From Halovenus halobia (lineage in GTDB: Archaea > Halobacteriota > Halobacteria > Halobacteriales > Haloarculaceae): DNA of 64,000 nucleotides. Both the position numbers and the translations under genes were made by a program. The notes under the pieces are model-generated. The model saw only the letters and a list, made by a program, of their open reading frames with translations. It was not told where the DNA came from and made no database searches. Below, in pieces: positions 1 to 9,332 of this stretch (its first letter is position 1; the number at the start of each line of letters is the position of its first letter). The stretch covers positions 62,001 to 126,000 of the forward strand of contig NZ_JBLKOA010000003.1 in NCBI RefSeq assembly GCF_051414135.1. Direction: 5' to 3'.

Positions 1-267
1 GGCAAGGAGGCAGAGGAAGCACTCGAAGAAGTTGGCATCGTCCTGAACGCTAACACTGTCCCGGGCGAGACGCGCTCGGCGTTCAACCCTTCGGGCATCC
101 GTGCAGGCACCCCCGGACTCACCACGCGAGGCTTCGACGAGGAAGCCTCCCGCGAAGTCGCGGACCTCATCTACCGCGTCGTCGACAACCACGACGATGA
201 CGACGTCAAAGCCGAGGTCAGTGAGCGTATCGACGAACTCACCGACGAGTTCACGCTCTACGAGTAA
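1..267 (+). CDS. glyA: Serine hydroxymethyltransferase, C-terminal part
   Basis: The window opens inside this gene, and 88 codons remain before the stop at 265-267. The frame contains NTVPGETRSAFNPSGIR followed by TPGLTTRGF, which match the C-terminal domain signature of serine hydroxymethyltransferase (PLP-dependent serine/glycine interconversion with transfer of a one-carbon unit to a folate). The folate enzyme FolD lies 4.6 kb downstream, in line with a shared one-carbon pathway but not in the same transcript, because two minus-strand genes lie between. The active-site lysine is outside the window. Confidence 0.93.
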   Translation, partial: GKEAEEALEEVGIVLNANTVPGETRSAFNPSGIRAGTPGLTTRGFDEEASREVADLIYRVVDNHDDDDVKAEVSERIDELTDEFTLYE

Positions 268-504
268 TCAAAATCTCTTTTTTGCCCGTTCGCCGAGGTT
301 GCGGAGTATCTGACCAGCCCCGATGACAGTGAAGACGCCAGCACCGACGACCATTCCGAGTCGTACGGCTTCGAGTGTCGGAAACGCGGTGAAACGACCG
401 AACATCGAGAGGACGACTGCCACGAGCCAGCAGAGGTACAGCCCAACAGCAATCTGACGCAGGCGAGTGCGTGCGGAGAGTGAGGACATAGACAGTTGTG
501 TCAA
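268..504 (-). CDS. Small two-helix membrane protein, unknown function
   Basis: An open frame of 78 codons starts immediately after the glyA stop on the opposite strand. It predicts two hydrophobic helices, around residues 18-36 and 47-66, with a basic C-terminus (RNLGERAKKRF). A start at 489 (MSSLSART) is equally possible and loses only five residues. I do not recognise a family. Convergence directly onto glyA without overlap, and a clean two-helix profile, argue for a real gene. Confidence 0.55.
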   Translation of the reverse strand: MTQLSMSSLSARTRLRQIAVGLYLCWLVAVVLSMFGRFTAFPTLEAVRLGMVVGAGVFTVIGAGQILRNLGERAKKRF

Positions 505-908
505 AGACTGGTACCGGCAGCTGAGTGGTAAATCTGCGGGGGAGTTTCACGATTAGCAACGCGAGCTGGACGGGGTACCACAGCAGTGCTACTCTGGGTC
601 AGTGAAAAGTGGGGAAAGGGGGGTAGAAAATCGAACGGTGGGGAGAGGGGGGGATCCGCAAACGGTGGGACAAGGTGATACGACTCCGGACAGGCACCGG
701 GGGGATGATGCCTGCACCGGACAGCTCCCGCAGGCGAGGTATGTGTGGGGGGAAGGGGGGGATGTCCACATGAGTTGTCCCGCCACACGGGAACTGGCGT
801 GCACCTCTGGGTTGGCTTGGCCGTGATCCGGGGGGTTGGATACTGACCGGCCATCACCACCACCGCCATCTCATTGTATACAGGGTATCAGTATAGGGAT
901 GTTTACTA
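505..908. other. Gene-free intergenic stretch with clustered G-runs
   Basis: No convincing gene lies between 505 and 966. Frames here are proline- or arginine-rich and lack family resemblance. The plus strand carries repeated runs of four to seven G: 611-614, 618-623, 640-643, 647-653, 699-704, 747-752, 755-761 and 830-835. The first four runs have short to medium loops and could fold as a G-quadruplex. This is seen directly, but the function is unknown. Confidence 0.5.
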
Positions 909-946
909 AGATGTAAGGCACCCCTCTCCACGGGTGCTAAACATCT
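909..946. terminator. 38-nt hairpin downstream of the Bat-type gene
   Basis: A long dyad has arms 909-923 and 932-946 around an 8-nt loop. The outer arms (AGATGT/ACATCT) and inner arms (GCACCC/GGGTGC) are perfect, separated by three unpaired bases on each side. A further GGGTGCC at 951-957 could pair alternatively with the left arm. It sits 20 nt past the stop of the minus-strand regulator, so a transcription terminator or mRNA 3' stabiliser is the simplest reading. There is no clear U-tract. Confidence 0.45.
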
Positions 947-966
947 AGATGGGTGCCGAAAACGGC

Positions 967-3900
967 TTACTCACCGTCAAGCATCGCCGCGTAGAGTCGA
1001 CGCTGTGCCTCCCGGAGGTGGTGTGTGACTGTCGGCTGCGAGAGGTCGAGCAGTTCGGCCAGTTGCTCGCCCGTCGTCTCCCGGGGCGACTCGAAGAAGC
1101 CACTCTCGTAGGCCGTCACGAGTACCTCGCGCTGGCGGTCGGTGAGTTTCTCCTCGATGGCTGTCGCCATCGCCGCCGCTTCGGCCTGACTGCGCTCGAC
1201 ATCTGTCCGGGTGAGGAGTTCAGTCTCTGGGTACTGCTGGCGGACGCGTTCGAGAAAGACCCGAACGTCGATTTCTCGGGAGAGTCGGAGCACTGCCCGC
1301 GTCACGCCAGCCTCGGCGACCACGCTCCGGGGGATAGCCCCGCAGTCCAGCAGCGTCGCGGCAACGGTCTGGCCGGACAGCGTCGCCCGAAACAGGTGCT
1401 CACCGCCGCGTTCGATGTGCGTCAGTGAGTCGACGGTAACGAACTCCTCTTCGAGGGCCATGATTTCGTCGACCGGCGGGTCATCGAGAGCGAACAGTAC
1501 ACGCGCGCTGCCGCCCGGCTCCGGCGTGATTTCCCGGTAGGTGACCGGCTGGCCGGCGACCGAGGAGACAGCGTTAAGGAAGGTACCGGGTGTTTCGATA
1601 GCCACCTCCAGTTCGGTGAGTTGCTCGGCCAACACTCCCTGATTCATCTCGACAGCGTTGATGCCGTAGGCGAGGGTTCGGGCCAACTGGTCGAGCACCG
1701 AGCGGACGGGCTCCTCGAAGGCTTCGGGTTCGCTGGCGTAGACTGCAAGCACGCCGTAGGTTGTCTCGCCGTGGACGAGTGGGACAGCGGCGGCGGACTG
1801 AACGCCGCGGTTGGTTCCTGCTCGTGCCCAGTCCTGGGACTGCAGTCGGTCGGTTACGTCGGCAACGGAGACGAACTCGCCGGACTGAGCGGCCCGGACT
1901 GCGGGCTCGTCGCCGCCAAAGGCAAGCGAAACAGTGTCGAGATAATCGTCGGCGTCGCCGGCCCACGTCGTCGGTTCGATACGGTTTTCGTCCGGCGGGA
2001 GGCGGCCAATCCACGCGAAAACGGTCCCATCGGCGTCAGCAATCCGCTCACAGGTTCGCCGTTCGAGTTCGGCCCGGGTGCTCGCCTCGCCGAGCAAGTC
2101 GACCGTCCCGCGGAGCAGTCCCAGCGCGTGTTCGAGTTGGTCGACGCGCTCGGCACGGGCGGCGAGTTCTCGGTCACGCTCGCGGATATCTGCGCGGCCG
2201 GCGACACGGTCCAGCGCCGCCTCGGTGGTAGTCGCGAGCAGCCCGATGAGCCGGCGTTTCGCCTCGCTGAAGACGCCGCGATTGGGCGAGGAGACGACGA
2301 AGACACCGTGTTCACCCAGCGGAATCAACAGCGTGCTCCGGGCGTCAGTTCCGGGGTACGCGAGGTGGTCTGACTCCCGGATGTCGTGGTAGAACTGTGT
2401 CTCGCCGGAGGCGTAGGCCTGCCACGTGACCGCGTCGGGCTGGCTGGGGCCAAACTCCGTCACATCGCCGTAGTACCTGAGCAGTTCGTCGGTCGTCGAC
2501 GTGGGCGCGAGCACGTTGCGGTCGTCGTCGAACAGGAAGATACCCACACCGGGCGGTTCGAGCACGTCGCTGGCGGCGTCGACAACAACATCGGCGACCT
2601 GCTGTTCAGTCTCAGCAGCCAGCAGGTCCTGTGTGGTTTCGTACAGTGAGGTGAGGATTTGCTCGCGTTCGCGGCGGCGCACCGCAGCGATGGCGTAACC
2701 GACTGTCTCGCCGAGTTCGCCGAGCACGTCGAGTTCTCGCTCGGTGACGAAATCCTCGAACGGCGCGTAGACGAGGATTGCGCCGTAGGACTGGCCCTCG
2801 TAGACGATTGGAATTCCGACAACCGACCTGACGCCGGCGTCCAGTGCCGCCTGCTGCCACTGACCCGGTCCGGCAACGTCGTCGGCGATGCTCTGGCGGG
2901 CAGAGACAGTCTGGGTCCGGATGGCTTCGGTCGCCACACAGCTCTCGACAGTCTCCTTGGTGGTCGGCGTGACCGACTCGATATACGTCTCGGCGGGGCC
3001 GGCCCACGCCTCCGGTTCGAGTCGGCCGTCAACGAGGTCGACGGCGATAGCGAAACGGTATCGGTTCGACGAGCAGAGGTGTTTACAGACTGCCTCGACA
3101 ATTTCTTCGCGGCTCTCCGCGCCCAACAGCGCCTGGTCGACGCCGCGGATGATCCGGTTGATGTGGTCGAGTTGGGCGAGTTCGTTCCGTTGCTCGGTCA
3201 GTCGCGTCTCGCGTTCGACATCCTCGCTCACGTCGTCGAAGGTCAAAATTGCCTGCCTGACCTCACCGTCCTCACGCAGTGGAACCGCGTCGAGTTCGAT
3301 TGTCCGGCGCTCGCCGTCGGGTCGTTCGATGACGAGTCGCTCGTCGTGGACCGTCTCGCCGTCGTCGAGAATCCGTCTAACCGGATATTCGTCCGGTTCG
3401 AGTTCAGTGCCGTCAGGTGTGAACACCCGGACGCCCTCGCCGGTGAAGTGTGCGCCCTCGAGGGTCGTCTCCGGCGCACCGAAGATGTTCGCGGCCTGCT
3501 CGTTGGCACGGACAATCCGGCCGTCGGTGCCGATGGACATGATGCCGATGGGACTGATTTCGAGAATCTGCTCGATCAGGTCCCGCTCGGCCTGCAGTGC
3601 CTGCTCGCGCTCGACGCGCTCGGTGATATCCTGAATGTAGCCACGGACGTTGTAGGAGTCCCGGCCAGCGTCGATACCTTCAGCCTGCACGTGCACCCAC
3701 CGCTCGTCGCCGTCGGCGGTGATAATCCGTGCTTTGGTACTGAACGAGTCGCCGGTGTCCTGACACTCCTGAACGAGTGCAGAGATCCGGTCGCGGTCCT
3801 CGGGGTGGTAGAACTCGAGGACATTCTCTGTCGTCGGTTCGAGTTCCTCGCTCGCGCCGCGGATACGGCGCGCGCCATCGGACCAGAACAGCGTGTCCGC

Positions 3901-4740
3901 TTCGGGGTCGATTTCCCAGACACCGACGTCGCCGAGATGTTCGGCGTTCGTGAGCAGTTCTCGGGTCCGTTCGAGTTCCGCCTCTCGTTCGCGCCGGGCG
4001 CGCACGTCCCGCGCAACGCCGACCCAGCCAACGACAGAGCCACCCTCTCGAACCGTCGAAATGCGCGCTCGGCACGGGATGACCTGCCCTTCACGGGGCT
4101 CGAACCCGAGTGTGATGGTCGTGACGTCCTCGGCGTCGCCGGCAAGCTGCTTGCGGCCGAGTTCCTGGCCCTTCTCTAGGGATTCCTCGTCGAGTAACTC
4201 GGAGATATGCGTGCCGATCAGGTCGTCGCGGTCGTAGCCAAGAAGCTCCGCAGACGCCTGATTTGCCTCGACCATACGGCCGTCGAGGTCGACCTGATAG
4301 ATTGCGTCACCAGCAGTGTCGAGCAGTGTCTCGTAGCGTTCGAGCACTGACTGGCGCTGTCGTTCGGCGGCGTCAGCCTCGCTGACGGCGTCGATCCGTC
4401 GCCGCAGCAGCGACGGCGGCGTCTCCTGAGCCGTCGAGAGGAGTACGTCTGTCGCACCAGCCTGAAAGAGTCGGTCGACAAAGTGCTCGTCAGCACCGTC
4501 GGTGAAGACAATCACTGGGAGGTCCTGGCGCTCGCGTTGAATCGCCCGCAGTGTCCCAAGTCGCCGTTCAGTCGGAATGTCGGCGGCGAGGAGCACACAG
4601 GTCAACTCTGCGGGAAGCTGTGTGTGGATGTCGTCGGTGTCGGCCGGAAGCGTCACTGTCGTCGCGTTAAACTCAAAGTCGGCTGGCGACGCTGTCGCTG
4701 TAACGTATGCGACTGTCGCGGCCTCTGTCGATGCATGCAT
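967..4740 (-). CDS. Multi-PAS/GAF bacterio-opsin-activator (Bat) type regulator
   Basis: A 1257-residue cytoplasmic sensor and transcription regulator. In order: a receiver-like domain (about 1-120), three PAS domains (about 132-245, 250-375 and 385-500), three GAF-type domains (about 520-690, 700-840 and 860-1030), a Bat-type region and a C-terminal HTH_10 (LTDRQREVLVTAYESGFFE and the following QLAELLDLSQPTVTHHL). The family senses ligands, redox or light through PAS/GAF modules and binds DNA through HTH_10. The receiver-like domain has LLAADIP where a phosphoacceptor Asp is usual, so it may not be phosphorylated. The gene diverges from folD with about 170 nt between starts. A TATA-like GATAAGTTAG lies upstream near 4785-4794. 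Confidence 0.9.
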   Translation of the reverse strand: MHASTEAATVAYVTATASPADFEFNATTVTLPADTDDIHTQLPAELTCVLLAADIPTERRLGTLRAIQRERQDLPVIVFTDGADEHFVDRLFQAGATDVLLSTAQETPPSLLRRRIDAVSEADAAERQRQSVLERYETLLDTAGDAIYQVDLDGRMVEANQASAELLGYDRDDLIGTHISELLDEESLEKGQELGRKQLAGDAEDVTTITLGFEPREGQVIPCRARISTVREGGSVVGWVGVARDVRARREREAELERTRELLTNAEHLGDVGVWEIDPEADTLFWSDGARRIRGASEELEPTTENVLEFYHPEDRDRISALVQECQDTGDSFSTKARIITADGDERWVHVQAEGIDAGRDSYNVRGYIQDITERVEREQALQAERDLIEQILEISPIGIMSIGTDGRIVRANEQAANIFGAPETTLEGAHFTGEGVRVFTPDGTELEPDEYPVRRILDDGETVHDERLVIERPDGERRTIELDAVPLREDGEVRQAILTFDDVSEDVERETRLTEQRNELAQLDHINRIIRGVDQALLGAESREEIVEAVCKHLCSSNRYRFAIAVDLVDGRLEPEAWAGPAETYIESVTPTTKETVESCVATEAIRTQTVSARQSIADDVAGPGQWQQAALDAGVRSVVGIPIVYEGQSYGAILVYAPFEDFVTERELDVLGELGETVGYAIAAVRRREREQILTSLYETTQDLLAAETEQQVADVVVDAASDVLEPPGVGIFLFDDDRNVLAPTSTTDELLRYYGDVTEFGPSQPDAVTWQAYASGETQFYHDIRESDHLAYPGTDARSTLLIPLGEHGVFVVSSPNRGVFSEAKRRLIGLLATTTEAALDRVAGRADIRERDRELAARAERVDQLEHALGLLRGTVDLLGEASTRAELERRTCERIADADGTVFAWIGRLPPDENRIEPTTWAGDADDYLDTVSLAFGGDEPAVRAAQSGEFVSVADVTDRLQSQDWARAGTNRGVQSAAAVPLVHGETTYGVLAVYASEPEAFEEPVRSVLDQLARTLAYGINAVEMNQGVLAEQLTELEVAIETPGTFLNAVSSVAGQPVTYREITPEPGGSARVLFALDDPPVDEIMALEEEFVTVDSLTHIERGGEHLFRATLSGQTVAATLLDCGAIPRSVVAEAGVTRAVLRLSREIDVRVFLERVRQQYPETELLTRTDVERSQAEAAAMATAIEEKLTDRQREVLVTAYESGFFESPRETTGEQLAELLDLSQPTVTHHLREAQRRLYAAMLDGE

Positions 4741-4910
4741 GCCGTGGACAACCCCCAGCCCGCCACAAGCGGTGAGTGGTATTGCTAACTTATCGCTATG
4801 CCCCGCAACTACATAAAAGTGTAACTATCACCACGAGATGGGGCTCGAAGCACAGTTCCCGGACGGAAGAATCCGGGACGTTCAAGACTGGGGCCACCGC
4901 TGTATTCGAT

Positions 4911-5804
4911 ATGAGCGACCTGATTGACGGTGAGGCCGTCGCCGCCGACCTGCGCGCAGAACTGCAGTCGGCCGTCGACACACTTGCCGACGCCGACCAC
5001 CGGCCAACACTGGCGACTGTCCTGATGAGTCCCGACCCCGCGAGTGAGACGTACGTTTCGATGAAACAGAACGACTGCGAAGAACTCGGTATCAACGCCC
5101 GAGACATCGAAATCGGCGTCGACGAACCGGCCGAAGAGTTGTTCGAGACCATCGCGGAGTTGAACGACGAGGACGATGTTGACGGGATTCTCGTCCAGTC
5201 GCCGGTGGCCGACCACGTCGATTACCGCGAGGTGCTCGAACGAATCGACCCCGAGAAAGATGTCGACGGCTTCCACCCCGCAAACGTCGGTCGGCTGGTC
5301 GCCGGCTACCCGCGGTACAAGCCCTGCACACCCCACGGCATCCAGAAACTGCTGGAAGCCGAAGGTATCGACACCGAAGGGAAAGACGCCGTCGTCGTTG
5401 GCCGGTCACGGATCGTCGGCAAGCCAATGGCCAACCTATTCATCCAGAAAGCGCCCGGCGGCAACGCAACGACGACAGTCTGTCACTCTCGGACGGACGA
5501 CCTCGCAGAGAAGACACGCCAGGCCGACATCCTCGTCGCGGCGACGGGTGTCCCGGAGTTCATCGACGGCTCGATGCTTTCAGAGGGCGTCGTCGTCATC
5601 GACGTGGGAATCAACCGCGTCGACGCTGACAACGAGAAGGGGTACGAACTCGTCGGTGACGTCGACTTCGAGAGCGCCAGCGAGAAAGCCAGCGCAATCA
5701 CGCCAGTTCCCGGCGGCGTTGGGCCGATGACGCGAGCGATGCTGTTGTACAACACTGTCAAGGCGGCGAGTCGCCACTCCGGCGTCGACGTTGCACTCCC
5801 CTAG
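4911..5804 (+). CDS. folD: Methylenetetrahydrofolate dehydrogenase/cyclohydrolase FolD
   Basis: A 297-residue bifunctional enzyme interconverting 5,10-methylene-, methenyl- and 10-formyl-tetrahydrofolate with NAD(P). The catalytic Lys is in YVSMKQNDCEELG, the Rossmann segment is VVVGRSRIVGKPMANLF and the C-terminal signature is PGGVGPMTRAMLLYNT. The start at 4911 (MSDLIDGEAVA) gives the normal family length. The open frame extends further upstream to 4776 but without conserved sequence. A TATA-like ACATAAAAG near 4812-4820 would leave a leader of roughly 70 nt. Its stop overlaps the stop of the convergent histidine kinase by three bases. Confidence 0.96.
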   Translation: MSDLIDGEAVAADLRAELQSAVDTLADADHRPTLATVLMSPDPASETYVSMKQNDCEELGINARDIEIGVDEPAEELFETIAELNDEDDVDGILVQSPVADHVDYREVLERIDPEKDVDGFHPANVGRLVAGYPRYKPCTPHGIQKLLEAEGIDTEGKDAVVVGRSRIVGKPMANLFIQKAPGGNATTTVCHSRTDDLAEKTRQADILVAATGVPEFIDGSMLSEGVVVIDVGINRVDADNEKGYELVGDVDFESASEKASAITPVPGGVGPMTRAMLLYNTVKAASRHSGVDVALP

Positions 5805-8191
5805 GCGGGGTCGAACCGGAGTCGAACGGTCGTCCCGTCGTCGGTGTTGAACTCGATAGTTGCGTTCGAGTACTCGACGACGCGGTCGACCATCCAGAGG
5901 CCAGCACCGGAGCCGTGTTCGAGCGCTGACTCGCCGTGCTGGGCGAGGATATCCAGTTCGTCCTGTGGGATGCCAGGGCCGTTGTCTGTGAGTTCGACGA
6001 CGGCACAACCGTCGTCCTCGTAGACGCGGACCGTTACGCAGACTTCCGCTGGCGGGACGGTAGCGTGTTCGACGCTGTTTTCCAGTAACTGCTCGATTGC
6101 GGTCGGCAGCGCAGGGTGAGCGACAACCGCTGGCGTTGCTGCAATGTCGACGGTGATATCCGTGTCTGGGAAGCTGTCGGTGACTCGCCGGAGAGCGTGG
6201 TCGACGGCCTCGGGCAACGAGATGGCCGTCATGTCACCGCTCGAATCGACAATTTCGCGCATCCGCCGGGCATTCTGGGCGGTTTTCTGGAGGTCGCTGC
6301 AGTGCTCGATGATCGCCTGTGCGTGCGGTGCAACCTCCGGGGTGTCCGGCAGTTCTCTGGCGTGGCCCTGAATCACGTTGAGGTCGTTACGCAGGTTGTG
6401 TCGTAATACTCTCGCGATAACCTGGTCGAGCAGGTCGCGTTCGTGGCGGCGGCTGACGAGGCGCATTGCCGTCTCGACGTTGCCCGCGAGCGTTTCGAGC
6501 AGTCGGCGTTCGGCCTCGGTGAAACTCCCACGGCGCGTCGACGCCGTCGTGAGAACGCCGAACTCGCCCAGCGGCATGACAATCTCCGAATTGAACGCCG
6601 TGTCGTCGTTGTAGACATCTTCGTGAGCCAGGACATCGCCGACGAGTTTCGTCTCGCCATCTTTGAACGCTCGCCACGCGATGCTATCGCCGTCGGCGAA
6701 GACCGGCATTTCGTCGATTAGCTCCAGCGCGGCGTCAGTCGTCGCAATTGGCTCGAGAACGTCTGTCGTTGCGTCGTACTGCCAGATCGCAGACAGCGGC
6801 ATATCGAGCGTCTCGGGGAGTCGTTCGAGGACACCCCGGGCTGCCTCCTCGTGGTCCTCGGCGTCGAGGATGCGCCGCGTAATCGACTGGACCGCCTCGA
6901 GGCCGTGTTCGCGTTGCGCCCGGTCGAGCGCAACCTCGACGATGACCCCGAGCAGTTTCGTCACCTGGAAGTCCGTCTCGTCGAACAGCCCTGGCTGTTC
7001 GGTGGCCATCATCAACACGCCGTGTTCGCCCAGCGGAACGGACAGCGAACTGCCCTCCGTATCGCCACACGGAACGGTCAGCTCACAGTTCGAGAGGTCC
7101 TCGAACCAGCGCGGACCACTGCGGTAGACCTCCCAGGCGATACTTCCCTGTTCAGTGTAGGGCACCCAGGCGTGGTCGCCGCCGTCGTGTTCGGCGGTGA
7201 CGGCGGGAACGAGCCCTTCGGTCTCCCGGTCGTAGAGGTAGACAGCCCCACGGGCGAAGTCGACGAGTTCGTGCGCGGCGTCGAGGGTGTGTTCACAGAT
7301 CATCTCGGTGTCCGTACTGCCGAGGATGGCCTGGGCCTCAGTGTAGAGCCACTCGAAGCGCCGCTGCCTGATTTTGTTCTCTGTGATGTCGACGTAGATG
7401 CCGACGTATTCCTCGACGCCGCCCGGGTCAACCGGGGCTGCTCGCAGAAGGAAATCACGCATCCCGTCGGCAGCCTTGCGCCGTATCTCGCGGGTGATTG
7501 GCTCGCCGTTGTCGAGCTGGGCGTCGATGCCGTCCGCTTCCGTCCATGTCGTTTCGTCATCGGGCACGGTCAGGTCGTTGACGTTCGCGCCGAGCACCGT
7601 TGGTTCGTCGTAGCCGAACACGTCGAGAAAGCGGTCGTTGGCGCGCTGGATAATCGGTTCACCGTCAACGTAGTTCGCGGTGATGATTGGCTCCTGAATC
7701 GTATCGAAAATGACGCCAAGTCGGTCGCGCTCGCCACGGAGACGTTCGGTTTCTCGGGCCGCTCGGCAGGCCGCCGCAAGGTTCTGGTTGAGGTCGGTCA
7801 GCGCCGACGCCGTCGCGTCGGTCAGGTTGCCACCGGCCAGCAGTATCACGCCAAATTCCGGCAGGTCGAACAGCCAGTACGGCTCCGACCCGGCCGTTCC
7901 TGACAGTGGGAGTGAGTCGCGCTCGGCGTCGGGCTGGTCCTGCCAGCGCGCGAGGCGCTCACGGGCGGCCTCGTAGCTCGCCAGCTCGTGGCTGGTGTCG
8001 GGAACTGCTCCGACGGAGTTGTACGGAACCTGCCCGGAGCCAGTGTACTCGAACACGACGCCCAGTGAACAGCCGAGGTGCTCGACGTAGGCAGCGACTG
8101 CCTCCCGCGCCGTGTCAGCGAGGCACTCGCGCTTGCGGATCGACAGTGAAATTTTGTATAACGCCTCCGTTTGTGGCTGTTCTGTTGACAT
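5801..8191 (-). CDS. Cytoplasmic GAF/PAS sensor histidine kinase
   Basis: A 796-residue protein without membrane helices. The order is a GAF-like domain (about 20-160), PAS (about 165-285), two more GAF domains (about 300-580), a haloarchaeal phosphoacceptor box LRHNLRNDLNVIQGHAREL, then a HATPase_c domain. The last has the N box (EQLLENSVEHA), G1 (DNGPGIP) and G2 (GSGAGLWMVDRVV). It should autophosphorylate on the RHN histidine and pass phosphate to an unlinked regulator, since none is adjacent. Start 8191 (MSTEQPQTEAL) is preferred. An in-frame ATG at 8212 would add seven residues. A TATA-like ACTAATTATCC lies near 8275-8286. Confidence 0.9.
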   Translation of the reverse strand: MSTEQPQTEALYKISLSIRKRECLADTAREAVAAYVEHLGCSLGVVFEYTGSGQVPYNSVGAVPDTSHELASYEAARERLARWQDQPDAERDSLPLSGTAGSEPYWLFDLPEFGVILLAGGNLTDATASALTDLNQNLAAACRAARETERLRGERDRLGVIFDTIQEPIITANYVDGEPIIQRANDRFLDVFGYDEPTVLGANVNDLTVPDDETTWTEADGIDAQLDNGEPITREIRRKAADGMRDFLLRAAPVDPGGVEEYVGIYVDITENKIRQRRFEWLYTEAQAILGSTDTEMICEHTLDAAHELVDFARGAVYLYDRETEGLVPAVTAEHDGGDHAWVPYTEQGSIAWEVYRSGPRWFEDLSNCELTVPCGDTEGSSLSVPLGEHGVLMMATEQPGLFDETDFQVTKLLGVIVEVALDRAQREHGLEAVQSITRRILDAEDHEEAARGVLERLPETLDMPLSAIWQYDATTDVLEPIATTDAALELIDEMPVFADGDSIAWRAFKDGETKLVGDVLAHEDVYNDDTAFNSEIVMPLGEFGVLTTASTRRGSFTEAERRLLETLAGNVETAMRLVSRRHERDLLDQVIARVLRHNLRNDLNVIQGHARELPDTPEVAPHAQAIIEHCSDLQKTAQNARRMREIVDSSGDMTAISLPEAVDHALRRVTDSFPDTDITVDIAATPAVVAHPALPTAIEQLLENSVEHATVPPAEVCVTVRVYEDDGCAVVELTDNGPGIPQDELDILAQHGESALEHGSGAGLWMVDRVVEYSNATIEFNTDDGTTVRLRFDPA

Positions 8192-8331
8192 CTCTGGCAC
8201 CCAACTATCCATGGACCGACAACTACCGAACGACCGTGGTTACTCACTCCTGACCCCCGACTACGTTGTGAGTGGATAATTAGTATCGGCCGTGTTAACG
8301 ATTGGGGCCGAACAGACGGGCAACACCGAAC

Positions 8332-9042
8332 TCAGCGGACTCCCGAGTCGACGCCGTCGAGTGCACGCGCAAGTGCCGACTCGTCGCCGGTCCGGAGATA
8401 CTCGCTCACATCCTGGACAGTCCTGACGAGTCGGTCGGCGTCGGTCGGAGCAACGTCGCCATCGAGGGCTTCAATTCGTTTCTTTTCGGTCGTTACCCAC
8501 GAGAGCGCCCGGTCGACCGGTGGTTCGCGCTCGGCGTATTGCCGCCGGAGGTCGGTGAGATAGGCGTCGACAGCAGCGGTGGCGGCCAGTCCACGCTCTG
8601 GACGGAGGGCGTCGGGAACCTCGCCGGACGGGGGGCGTTCACCGTCAGCAACGCCGCGGAGCAAGGACAGAAAGTACAGTTCCTCGTCAGTATCGATAGT
8701 GAGCAGTCGACCGAGCGTTCGACCGACGCGGCGGAGTTCACACGCGCCCACGTAGGTTTCCGACAAGGGACGCAACGACCCGGCGTCGATGAAGCCCACA
8801 GTCCGAATGTAGGACGCGGCTTCATCGGCAGCAGCGTCGGCAATCTCTCGGGTCGGCGCAGTGTCGATATCGGCGATAACGTCCGTCAGGTCGAGGTCAG
8901 CCGCCCCGGCGGTGTGCGTCTGGCGGTCGTCGGTGCCGACGCTTTTCAACGACCCACACTCCGGGCAGACAATCTCGCCGGTTTCGTAGTACGACCACCG
9001 GGCGCCACAGGCCGTACACTTCCGGTTGCCGCGGATGTCCAT
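8332..9042 (-). CDS. Zinc-ribbon haloarchaeal protein (DUF7117 type)
   Basis: A 236-residue protein with an N-terminal zinc ribbon (CTACGARWSYYETGEIVCPECG, CxxC...CxxC spaced like TFIIB-type ribbons) followed by a helical, acidic domain with no recognised catalytic motif. It resembles the haloarchaeal family I recall as DUF7117. That name is from memory and was not checked. The ribbon suggests binding to nucleic acid or protein. It is divergent from the 48-residue gene at 9141, with about 100 nt between them. Confidence 0.8.
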   Translation of the reverse strand: MDIRGNRKCTACGARWSYYETGEIVCPECGSLKSVGTDDRQTHTAGAADLDLTDVIADIDTAPTREIADAAADEAASYIRTVGFIDAGSLRPLSETYVGACELRRVGRTLGRLLTIDTDEELYFLSLLRGVADGERPPSGEVPDALRPERGLAATAAVDAYLTDLRRQYAEREPPVDRALSWVTTEKKRIEALDGDVAPTDADRLVRTVQDVSEYLRTGDESALARALDGVDSGVR

Positions 9043-9140
9043 ATCGGTAGTTACCGGGGGAGATTCATATATCCGGCCGTCGCGGTCCGAACAGTCAGCG
9101 GTAACGAAACGTTTTGATGTGTCCGGTCGTACATGAAGGT

Positions 9141-9287
9141 ATGCGAGACGAAGAGGAGATTCGCGAGCAGTACGAGTTTCTCACCGAACAACTCGAATCC
9201 GAGGAGATGGACCACGAAGGTGTAAGACAGATGTTCACCTACTACAAGCGGGCTGTCGGCTGGGTACTCGAAGAAGAGCATATGTAG
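9141..9287 (+). CDS. Small acidic helical protein (48 aa)
   Basis: A short frame starting MRDEEEIREQYEFL and ending VLEEEHM. It is strongly charged, predicted helical, and has typical haloarchaeal codon use (GAC, GAG, CTC). AAGGT lies directly before the ATG. It starts on the opposite strand about 100 nt from the zinc-ribbon gene, so the two may share a divergent promoter region. I do not recognise a named family. Its composition and clean end suggest a genuine microprotein. Confidence 0.6.
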   Translation: MRDEEEIREQYEFLTEQLESEEMDHEGVRQMFTYYKRAVGWVLEEEHM

Positions 9288-9332
9288 GCAACCCTGCAGC
9301 CATTACATTTAAGCCTCTGCCTCTGATTGTTC

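Noticed and set aside
501..869. 122-codon proline-rich frame between glyA and the Bat-type regulator
   Set aside because: Its composition comes from C-runs opposite the G-runs, and there is no plausible domain.
2659..4179. 506-codon open frame antisense to the Bat-type regulator
   Set aside because: It is a shadow of the PAS/GAF-encoding strand with no recognisable domain.
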